Origin: CAZOIA01 sp964579675
GTDB lineage: Bacteria > Planctomycetota > Phycisphaerae > UBA1845 > PWPN01
Direction: 5' to 3'
Assembly (NCBI GenBank): GCA_964579675.1
Contig: CAZOIA010000053.1
Location: 1 to 28,576 of the forward strand
DNA length: 28,576 nucleotides
Positions 15,517-22,651 of the stretch are shown piece after piece. Every line of letters starts with the position of its first letter. Within the stretch, counting starts at the first letter, position 1. The position numbers and the translations under genes were made by a program. The notes under the pieces are model-generated. The model was not told the DNA's origin, did no database searches, and saw nothing but the letters and a program-made list of their open reading frames with translations.

Positions 15517-16941
15517 GTGCTCGATAAGATGTTTCACCTCCGCCGGCACGAGACCACCGTCGGCCGCGAGATCATAGGCGGCGTGGCGACGTTCATGGCG
15601 CTCTCGTACATCGTGGTCGTGCAGCCGGCGGTCTTGAGCGACGGGCGCATGGCCCAGCCGATGGACCACGGCGGCGTGTTCGTTGCAACATGCGTGTGCA
15701 GCGCGTTTGCGTGCATCCTGATGGGGCTGTGGTCCAACCTGCCCATCGCCCTGGCCCCGGCGATGGGGCATAACTTCTTCTTTGCCTTCACCGTGTGCGG
15801 CTCGCTGGCCATGGCCTGGTCGTGGCAGGAGGCTCTGGCGGCCAACATGATCGCCGGGGCGGTGTTCGTCGCCCTGGCGGCAGGCGGGCTGCAGGAGTCG
15901 CTGATCCGCGGCATCCCCGACTCGCTCAAGTACGCGATCGCGGCCGGCATCGGGCTGCTCATTGCCTTCAGCGGGCTGCAGTGGGGCGGGCTCATCGTCA
16001 ACGACCCGGCCGTCTACGTCCGGCTCGGCAAGCTTGGCAGCCCGGTGGCACTGCTCACGCTCTTCGGCCTGGCCGTCACCGGGATCATGCTCGCCTACAA
16101 CGTCCGCGGCTCGCTGCTCTACGGTGTGCTGCTCACGGCGGCCGCGGGTTTGATCGCCTCGCACTTCGGTGCCGACAGTTGGGGCTACGCCCTCGTGACC
16201 TGGAAGGGCACGCTCGTCAGCGGCGTGCCGGACACCCACGGGACGGTGTTCGGTGTCTTTGCCGGCTTCAAGACCCTGTTCGCCGACAACCCCTGGACCA
16301 GGTGGATCACGATCATCTTCATCTTCCTCATCCTGGACATCTTCGACACGGTCGGCACGCTGGTCGGAGTCGCTGAACGGGCCGGCCTGGTCAAGGACGG
16401 CACCATTCCCCGGGCCAGGCAGGCCTTGCTCAGCGACGGCGTGGGCACGGTGGCCGGCACCCTCATGGGGACGAGCACCATCACGAGTTACATCGAGTCG
16501 GCGGCCGGCATATCCGCCGGGGCCCGAACGGGGCTGGCTCCGGTGGTAACCGGCGTGCTCCTGGCCGCTTCACTGTTCTTCTATCCGATCGTCCAGATGG
16601 TCGGCGGCACGGTGGTGGTCAGCGCCCACTCGCTCGGCGCGATTGTCCCCGCCGATCCTGATGCGGTGGTCTTCTGCCACCCGGTGATCGCGCCGGTGCT
16701 GATCATCATCGGCTGCTATATGCTGCCGGTGATCAGCCGGATCAAATGGGACGACATGACCGAAGCCCTGCCCGCCTTCCTGACCATCGTGGTAATGCAG
16801 TTCGCTCTCAGCATCTCCCACGGGATCGCCTGGGGGTTCGTTTCGTACGTCCTGCTCAAGCTCGTCCGCGGCCGGGTGCGGCAAATCCATCCGATTGTCG
16901 CCGTCTTCGCCGTGCTGTTCGTGCTGTTCCTCATCGCCTAG
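15517..16941 (+). CDS. NCS2 / AzgA-type purine permease
   Basis: The protein has 474 residues from GTG at 15517, chosen for GAGGGAG 7-8 bases upstream; an ATG at 15529 is the alternative. It has 12-14 predicted membrane helices. Family signatures are ALAPAMGHNFFFAFTVCG (usual form ALAPGMGxNAFFAF), ILDIFDTVGTLVGVAERAG and GTSTITSYIESAAGI, the motifs of AzgA/PbuG guanine-hypoxanthine-adenine permeases. These work as proton (or cation) symporters. The A for G change in APAMG and the H for L are a mild difference, so the substrate may not be plain hypoxanthine. It follows the V-ATPase operon in the same direction and may be co-transcribed. 16942-17147 holds only short GC-rich inverted repeats. 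Confidence 0.9.
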   Translation: MLDKMFHLRRHETTVGREIIGGVATFMALSYIVVVQPAVLSDGRMAQPMDHGGVFVATCVCSAFACILMGLWSNLPIALAPAMGHNFFFAFTVCGSLAMAWSWQEALAANMIAGAVFVALAAGGLQESLIRGIPDSLKYAIAAGIGLLIAFSGLQWGGLIVNDPAVYVRLGKLGSPVALLTLFGLAVTGIMLAYNVRGSLLYGVLLTAAAGLIASHFGADSWGYALVTWKGTLVSGVPDTHGTVFGVFAGFKTLFADNPWTRWITIIFIFLILDIFDTVGTLVGVAERAGLVKDGTIPRARQALLSDGVGTVAGTLMGTSTITSYIESAAGISAGARTGLAPVVTGVLLAASLFFYPIVQMVGGTVVVSAHSLGAIVPADPDAVVFCHPVIAPVLIIIGCYMLPVISRIKWDDMTEALPAFLTIVVMQFALSISHGIAWGFVSYVLLKLVRGRVRQIHPIVAVFAVLFVLFLIA

Positions 16942-17147
16942 CCCCAGGACGGAGAGCCCACGAATCGGCCCGTCACAGCCGGCCCATGACAGCCGCCGGC
17001 TGAAGCGGCACCCGCGGCAACGGCCTGAGCCGTAAGATCAGCAATGACAGTTGCTTACACGCACTCGGACGTCCCCGGGGACGCAAAGGCGCGGGCCGAT
17101 CTACCACTCTGCCCAACCCAATAACCAGCAGTAACCGGTTGGCGGGA

Positions 17148-17176
17148 TTGACCTTTTGCCCCCGGGTGACGATAAT
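17148..17176 (+). promoter_or_regulatory. Near-consensus sigma-70 promoter
   Basis: TTGACC (17148-17153), 17-bp spacer, GATAAT (17171-17176): 5/6 in both boxes. It is the best plus-strand promoter in the window. Predicted start near 17183, which gives the sigma-factor gene a leader of about 226 bases. Confidence 0.75.
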
Positions 17177-17197
17177 ATATTGGAGGAATAATACAGA

Positions 17198-17370
17198 CGG
17201 TCGCGGCCGAGCTTATCATTCCCTGAATTCATCCCCCTCGGCGTGATTCGTCAACGATGGGCGGTCGCGCTTGCAGTGGATTATTAGCGACCGCATTCGA
17301 TCCATAGTACAGGGTCTATTCGCTGCCGGCACCCTCGCCGACGGGGTGCGGTAAGCCGAGTGACGGCAGC
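17198..17370 (+). ncRNA. Structured leader RNA before the sigma-factor gene
   Basis: Several stems fit. GCGGTCGC (17261-17268) pairs perfectly with GCGACCGC (17287-17294). GCTGCCG (17322-17328) pairs with CGGCAGC (17364-17370) and encloses GCACCC/GGGTGC (17329-17334 / 17344-17349). The copy CGGTCGC at 17198-17204 can compete for GCGACCG at 17287-17293, so an alternative fold is possible. It is either a cis-regulatory 5' leader or a small RNA. No known RNA family is recognised. Confidence 0.4.
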
Positions 17371-17408
17371 GTGGGGCGTATCCGATTATCGGCCCCAGGA
17401 GTCCCACC

Positions 17409-19073
17409 GTGGCCAAGTATCACCACTCACCCGTGGCGGAGTTGAGGCATCAGCTCAAGCTGTCGCCAGTACGCCTGCGCCTCAAGCAACTGGATGCGAT
17501 CGAGCATCTCGTCGACCTGATCGAGCCGGACAAGAGCTACCCCTACGACTTCGTCTGCCACCGCATCACCGGTTATCAACCGAAGGGGAGCGTGTCCCAG
17601 AGGGCCATGCTGGGAAAAACGCTGATCGAGGACCTCGTGCAAATGGTTGAGGACCTCAGTGAGGTCCCGGTCCTGCCGGCCGGCGTGATGAAGCCCTGCT
17701 GGACGACGGAAGAACTGGCACGTCGCTTGAGCGTCTCGAGCAAGACGATCTGTCGCTGGCGGCGACGGGGCCTCCCCGGGCGTAAGCTGCGCTATCCGGA
17801 CGGCACGGTGCGGATGGCATTTCTCGAGCGGAGCGTTCGCCGATTCGTAGCGGCCAACCACGAGCTGGTCAGGCGGGGCGCCGCTTTCAAGCAACTGACC
17901 ACCGCCGAGAGGCAACAGATCATCGATCTTGCCCGGAAGACTCTGGCCGAGCACCGGATGCGCCTGCACGAGTTGTCGCAGCTCGTTGCCGCCCAGGTCC
18001 ACCGGGCGGTGGAAACGGTCCGCTATACGCTCCGGCGATACGATCAGAGCCATCCCCGGGAAGCGTTGTTCGGCCAGGACGATCGGCCGGTCGTCAATCC
18101 CGAGCTCCAGGTCGTCTACGACGCGGTCGCCTCGGGCAAGTCGCCGGCGGCGGTCGCCAAGGCTTTCGGGCGATCGGTCCAGGCGGTCGAGCAGATCGTT
18201 CGCGAGGTCCGCGCCCGGCACCTGAAAGCCCGCGAGATTCAATGCGTCTACAACTCGGAGTTCGAGTCACCGGCCGCCGACGAAACGATTCTGGCCCCGG
18301 GGAGTGATCCCGAGGTCGCGCGCCGCAAGCGGGTGTGCCCCCCGAAGGATCTGCCACCCTACCTTCAGGACCTTTACCGGCAGCCTCTGTTTACGCCCGA
18401 GCAGGAACGCTTCATGTTCCGCCGGTACAACTACCTGAAGTTCAAGGCGGAACGGCTTCGCCAGCGGATCGACGTGGTGAACGTCCGCGACGAGGATCTG
18501 GATGAGTTCGAGGCATTGCTGGCCCAGGCCGACCGCGTCAAGAACGAGATCCTCCGGGCTAACCTCCGGCTGGTCGTCAGTATTGCCCGTCGTCACGTTG
18601 GCCGATCTCCCTGCTTTTTCGAGATCGTCAGCGACGGGAATCTGGCCCTGATGCGGGCGGTGGAGAAGTTCGATTACGCCCGCGGGTTCAAGTTCAGCAC
18701 GTACGCCTCGTGGGCGATCATGCGGAACTACGCGAGGACGATACCCGAGCAGATGTACGAGTCGGCGCGGCTGGTCACCGGCTCGGAGGAGGCGCTGGCG
18801 GCGGCACCGGCCCCAGACGACGGCGCCCGGGATTCCATCGTCGAGGGTGCCCGACATCTGGTCGCCAAGGGATTGGCCCTCCTGAACGCGCGGGAGCGCG
18901 AGGTCGTGGTCCGGCACTACGGGCTGGCCAGCGGCACCGGGCCGACGACCCTGGACCAGATCGGCCGGAGCTTCGGCGTCACCAAGGAGCGGGTCCGCCA
19001 GATCGAGCGCAGAGCACTTGCCAAGCTGCAGGCCGGCCTCGGCGCCGCCGAGGAAGAGTTCATGCAGGCTTAG
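17409..19073 (+). CDS. Sigma-70-family factor with a long N-terminal HTH part
   Basis: The protein has 554 residues; the start is GTG at 17409 with AGGAG 7 bases upstream. Residues 1-310 are not standard for a sigma factor: an excisionase/MerR-type HTH at about 97-150 (WTTEELARRLSVSSKTICRW then RRRGLPGRKLRYPDG) and a second HTH-like segment at about 244-268 (SPAAVAKAFGRSVQAV). Region 1.2/2.1 is about 312-398, with ILRANLRLVVSIARRHVG; region 2.2-2.4 about 402-446, with IVSDGNLALMRAVEKFDYAR then GFKFSTYASWAIMRNYARTI; region 4 about 486-541, with LNAREREVVVRHYGLA and GVTKERVRQIERRALAKL. Region 3 is very short, with an acidic Ala/Pro linker. It is a primary-like or group 3 factor; its promoters are unknown. 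I infer that the HTH part adds DNA or partner binding. Confidence 0.85.
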   Translation: MAKYHHSPVAELRHQLKLSPVRLRLKQLDAIEHLVDLIEPDKSYPYDFVCHRITGYQPKGSVSQRAMLGKTLIEDLVQMVEDLSEVPVLPAGVMKPCWTTEELARRLSVSSKTICRWRRRGLPGRKLRYPDGTVRMAFLERSVRRFVAANHELVRRGAAFKQLTTAERQQIIDLARKTLAEHRMRLHELSQLVAAQVHRAVETVRYTLRRYDQSHPREALFGQDDRPVVNPELQVVYDAVASGKSPAAVAKAFGRSVQAVEQIVREVRARHLKAREIQCVYNSEFESPAADETILAPGSDPEVARRKRVCPPKDLPPYLQDLYRQPLFTPEQERFMFRRYNYLKFKAERLRQRIDVVNVRDEDLDEFEALLAQADRVKNEILRANLRLVVSIARRHVGRSPCFFEIVSDGNLALMRAVEKFDYARGFKFSTYASWAIMRNYARTIPEQMYESARLVTGSEEALAAAPAPDDGARDSIVEGARHLVAKGLALLNAREREVVVRHYGLASGTGPTTLDQIGRSFGVTKERVRQIERRALAKLQAGLGAAEEEFMQA

Positions 19074-19077
19074 AGAA

Positions 19078-19117
19078 GCCGAAAAAGGGAACATTCCACT
19101 TTTCTGTACGTTTCGGC
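19078..19117 (+). terminator. Nested hairpin after the sigma-factor gene
   Basis: GCCGAAA (19078-19084) pairs perfectly with TTTCGGC (19111-19117), 4 bases after the stop codon. Inside, GAAAAAGGGAACATTCC..TTTTC (19081-19104) is an imperfect palindrome that can form an alternative inner stem. It may be a terminator or a REP-like element. The remaining 19118-19286 shows no gene. Confidence 0.45.
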
Positions 19118-19286
19118 AAATCACCTCACGCTCCCTCCGGCGTCCGAGTCGGTCGAAGTACGCCGTCCCCGGCAATGATTAGAACGTTGCCTTTTGGCCT
19201 CCCGGGACCGGCTCGATCTGCCCGCTTGACCGTGCAGGCCCACGCGAGATAATGCTCGCGGTCTGCACGGACGGGTGGGTGTCACA

Positions 19287-20561
19287 ATGAAAGTCAGGTG
19301 TCCCAACTGCGGTAAGGTGCTGCGAGCCCCCGACGAGTGGGCGGGCAGAAAGGCCAAATGCCCGGGCTGCAAACGGCCGGTTCCGCTTCCAGAGGACGGA
19401 TCCTCTTCACCCGATGACGGCCTGGGCTTCGACCTGGGCACGCTGGACTCGATCGAGTCAGCGGGCGAGGCAGTGGTCCATGAGCGCAGGGCCAAACCCA
19501 TGACGCTCAAGGAAGCTCAGGCCGCCGCCGAGCCCGCACCGGCCGCCACGGACCCCTTGATCCGCTCATGTCCGCACTGCGGGCAGAAGGTCAGGGTCGC
19601 CGACCCGTATACGGAGGTCATGTGCCGGCATTGCGGCGCGGGGATTCCCGGGCTGGAAGCCGACAGGGGCAAAAAAGCCAAGTACATGGATTCGATGAAG
19701 AATCGGATCAAGACCGAGGTGAGCTTCTACACCGGATTCACCAGCGCCGCCCTCTATCCGGTGCCTGCGATTTCGTCGATTCTGCTCGGCATGGGTATTG
19801 CCCTGGCGATCATTGCGCTACCGGTCTCGGGGGTGTTGGCGTTCCTGTCGGCCTCCGCTCTCAATCCGGTCGCAGCCAAGGAGCAGCCCGATCTAGGCTG
19901 GGTGGGGGTTTTCCTCACCGTGATGTTTGTGGCCGAGGGGGTTTACTTCGGCTCGGTCGGTTATTACGCCCTGATCGACTCGATTCGGGCGACAACCGCA
20001 GGCAATGAACAACCACCGCAGCTCACGTGGAACATCACCAAACTGGGGGCGGCCCTCGGGGGGTACGCCGCCCTGGTGGGATTCTACCTGGTCGTCATTC
20101 TGCTGTTGCCATTAGCCTCGGGACGCGGTTTCCCTCCGGGTCGGGAAGATATTGTCGTGCTCAGCGAACCGGTCAACCTGATTATTCTGGCCCTGATGAC
20201 GTTCAGTGTCCCCATGAACATGATCGGGTTGTCGAGCGGGCACGCCCTGGATGGCTTGAACCCGCTGCGGGCGGCGGTGTCCATAGGGCGTGTGATCGGG
20301 CACTACGTTTTCCTGTTTCTGATCGTGCTGATCTACCTGGGTTTCTATGTCGGGCTCATGTATGCGGTTATGAGCTGGGCGGGGCCGGCCATCATGCAGG
20401 CCGCCCGGGAGGGAATTGCCGCGGGCTATCTGAATATGCTCGGGGGCATTGCCGCCTGGTCTCTCGTGATGGGGGCCGGCTTCTACTTCGCCTACTCGAT
20501 CGGCCGAATCCTGGGACTCTTCGCCCGGACCTACAAGGAGAGCCTCGAGTTCGAACTGTAA
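19287..20561 (+). CDS. Zinc-ribbon multi-pass membrane protein
   Basis: The protein has 424 residues from the ATG at 19287; a GTG at 19275 would add four residues and cannot be excluded. Two zinc ribbons lead: C5-x2-C8-x16-C25-x2-C28 (MJ0042-finger style: CPNCGKVLRAPDEWAGR) and C95-x2-C98-x14-C113-x2-C116. A low-complexity Ala/Glu linker separates them. From about 150 on there are five to six hydrophobic helices, including ILLGMGIALAIIALPVSGVL and GYAALVGFYLVVILLLPLA. Cytoplasmic zinc ribbons joined to a membrane domain are frequent in planctomycetes, often of unknown function. No enzyme motif is seen, and I do not recognise the membrane domain. Confidence 0.75.
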   Translation: MKVRCPNCGKVLRAPDEWAGRKAKCPGCKRPVPLPEDGSSSPDDGLGFDLGTLDSIESAGEAVVHERRAKPMTLKEAQAAAEPAPAATDPLIRSCPHCGQKVRVADPYTEVMCRHCGAGIPGLEADRGKKAKYMDSMKNRIKTEVSFYTGFTSAALYPVPAISSILLGMGIALAIIALPVSGVLAFLSASALNPVAAKEQPDLGWVGVFLTVMFVAEGVYFGSVGYYALIDSIRATTAGNEQPPQLTWNITKLGAALGGYAALVGFYLVVILLLPLASGRGFPPGREDIVVLSEPVNLIILALMTFSVPMNMIGLSSGHALDGLNPLRAAVSIGRVIGHYVFLFLIVLIYLGFYVGLMYAVMSWAGPAIMQAAREGIAAGYLNMLGGIAAWSLVMGAGFYFAYSIGRILGLFARTYKESLEFEL

Positions 20562-20892
20562 CCGCACGGTCACCACCCACCCTTGTTAACGAAATGAGGA
20601 CAGGCTTGAAAACCACCTCTGCAGACCCATCGCCTCGCCCCGGGTTCGGGCCCGCAACGGTGATTTGCTCATCCGGAGAGCGGCCCGCGCTCGATAAAAA
20701 ACGCATGCCAGCGCCGGAAACGGACGGAAAGATTGAACATCGGGGCGAGGCTCGGGTTATCATATACTGTCATGAGGATGCGATAGTCGGATGGGGGACC
20801 GCGGGGCTCCGGCGCGGCCTCGGCAAGCTCGCTTTCCCTCCCGACCCCCGGCCTAACGCCCCGGGCCACGATGCCACAGAGGGCAAATCTCA

Positions 20893-22332
20893 ATGAGAAG
20901 AGCAATCTCCTGGCCTGCCACCGCCTTGTTGTCGGTCTTTGCCTTGAGCCAGTGCGGGTGCGCGGTTCCGCAGCGCCCGGGCAAGGGGCTCTGCACGCGG
21001 CTCGTCGAGCCGGAGACGCGGACGGGGTACTGGCTCTATTTGCCCGAAGACTACGTCAAGAACGACGGCAAGCACCCGAACAACGAGCGCTGGCCGGTGG
21101 TGCTCACGCTGCACGGCCTCAAACCATACGACAATGCAAACCCCCAGGTTCGCTCCTGGCAACAGGAGGCCGATCGCTACCGCTTTATTGTCATCGCCCC
21201 CGAGTTGCGGACGTGCGACAGCCTGACCATGCAATTCCCACTGAGGGATCGCTCCCTGCCCTACGTTCAAAAAGACGAACGGGCGATCCTGGCGATCATG
21301 GACGAGGTCTTCCGGCAGACAAATGCCGACCCGTCGCGAGTGCTGGCGACCAGCTTCTCGTCGGGGGGTTACATGGCCCACCTCATCGTGAACCGCTACC
21401 CTGAACGGTTCAGTTGCCTGGTGGTTATGGGCTCCAATTTCGGCGAATCGCTGCTCGACACCACCCAGCTCCCGAAATACCGGCGCATGAAAATCGGGAT
21501 CTTCTTCGGCGAGAACGACTTCAAGGTTTGCCGAGAGGAGAGCACGAGGGCGGTCGAGTGGTATCGCCGGTACCGTTTCGAGGTGGAGGCCAAGAAGGTG
21601 GCCGGCCTCGGTCACCAGCGGCGACCGCAGACCGCGGCGGCATTCTTCGCTTCATGTATCGGCGTCGTACCGAAGACGCCCCCGGAGCTCGGCTCGCTCG
21701 TGATGCAGGAGGTCCTGCCGGTCGAGGAGTACCGGCCCGCCTCGCGTCGGCGGGTAATACATCGTACGACACCGCGGCCGGCTCCCAGGCGAACGGGTGC
21801 CGTCTCGCCCGGGGTCAGGCCCCGAACCGCCGGGGGAAATCTGATCTACAGCGCAGCCCCGGCTTCGCCGCCCGCAGAAGGGGGCAAGGGTTCTATCGAG
21901 GTGGCGCCCACGAACTCGCCCTTGCGAGTTGCGACTCCGACTCGCAGTTGGCCGGCGCGGTCGCAGACACCCAGGAGACCCGTACCCCGGGCCTACTCTG
22001 TCAGCGGGGCACCCGGGCTGACCGGGGACAAGTCGGACCCCGTCCCCTCGGTTCCGGGCCGAGTCCGCGTGCACGGCGAAACCGTGGGATCCGCCCCCAT
22101 GTGGGTGAATCTGAGCATCGAGATGTCCCCGACGCTCCGCAGTCGGGCGAGTGTCCTGTGGATAGACAATGGCAGGCCGATCAGCACCGGCACCTTCGAC
22201 GCCCAGAGCGTCCTCTGGGAGCCGGGCGAGCACAACATCGAAGCACACGTTACCCTGGCCGACAGCCGCAAAGCCGTCTTTCGCAAGACCATCACCGTCC
22301 TTGCCCGCCCCGCGAGCCAGCCGGCCAATTAG
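20893..22332 (+). CDS. Secreted alpha/beta-hydrolase esterase with C-terminal extension
   Basis: The protein has 479 residues. The signal peptide ALLSVFALSQCGCAVPQ has a Cys near the cleavage site, so it may be a lipoprotein (weak lipobox: the residue before Cys is Gln or Gly). The hydrolase domain is about 35-255: oxyanion strand VVLTLHG (69-75), nucleophile in SFSSGG (S156), acid in FFGENDF (D209), histidine in GLGHQ (H241), the arrangement of LpqC / PHB-depolymerase-like esterases. After 255 follow a Pro/Arg/Ser-rich linker (about 270-375) and a small beta domain (about 380-475; VHGETVGSAPMWVNLSIEM then PGEHNIEAHVTLAD). The substrate is unknown, perhaps a polyester or acetylated polysaccharide. 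GAGGG stands upstream of the start. The 20562-20892 gap shows no gene. Confidence 0.8.
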   Translation: MRRAISWPATALLSVFALSQCGCAVPQRPGKGLCTRLVEPETRTGYWLYLPEDYVKNDGKHPNNERWPVVLTLHGLKPYDNANPQVRSWQQEADRYRFIVIAPELRTCDSLTMQFPLRDRSLPYVQKDERAILAIMDEVFRQTNADPSRVLATSFSSGGYMAHLIVNRYPERFSCLVVMGSNFGESLLDTTQLPKYRRMKIGIFFGENDFKVCREESTRAVEWYRRYRFEVEAKKVAGLGHQRRPQTAAAFFASCIGVVPKTPPELGSLVMQEVLPVEEYRPASRRRVIHRTTPRPAPRRTGAVSPGVRPRTAGGNLIYSAAPASPPAEGGKGSIEVAPTNSPLRVATPTRSWPARSQTPRRPVPRAYSVSGAPGLTGDKSDPVPSVPGRVRVHGETVGSAPMWVNLSIEMSPTLRSRASVLWIDNGRPISTGTFDAQSVLWEPGEHNIEAHVTLADSRKAVFRKTITVLARPASQPAN

Positions 22333-22353
22333 CTCTGTATAGACACGGGTATT

Positions 22354-22386
22354 TGAGAGCCAGTGCTGTGTGAGGGTGGGCTCTCA
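22354..22386 (+). terminator. Rho-independent-like terminator after the esterase
   Basis: TGAGAGCC (22354-22361) pairs with GGCTCTCA (22379-22386), 8 perfect base pairs around a 17-base loop, followed by TTTC. It lies 21 bases after the esterase stop and is the best terminator candidate of the window. Confidence 0.6.
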
Positions 22387-22540
22387 TTTCCGCCGGGCAT
22401 CGAGGGTACGGCGTCGGCGTTGGGCAGAAGCGTCGCTAAGCGTCGGCAAATGCGTGACTTAAACGCCCCGACCAGCCGGATCAGCGGTCCGGCCCGGCGC
22501 GTTTAGCGGCCCGGCGCCGGCACGTCCGCTCAAGAGCAGG

Positions 22541-22546
22541 TATAAT
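22541..22546 (+). promoter_or_regulatory. Consensus -10 box before the amidase gene
   Basis: A perfect TATAAT stands about 105 bases before the amidase start. No good -35 is seen at 17-18 bases (CCGGCA at 22517-22522 matches 3 of 6), so it may need an activator or another sigma factor. The rest of 22387-22651 holds no gene. Confidence 0.4.
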
Positions 22547-22651
22547 GTGGTAAAGGTCGATCGGAGTAGTAGCCGAGAGCATAATTTCATTTGATGCCGG
22601 GCGGCCAGGAGTGGATTGCCCTCTCCATGCCGCCGATCTGTGGAGGGAAAA

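Noticed and set aside
17070..17083. Perfect 14-bp palindrome CGTCCCCGGGGACG as terminator or operator
   Set aside because: It has no loop and no U-tract, and in GC-rich spacer DNA short palindromes are common; nothing ties it to a gene.
20733..20768. Promoter TTGAAC / TATACT before the esterase gene
   Set aside because: The spacer is 24 bp, too long for a sigma-70 promoter.
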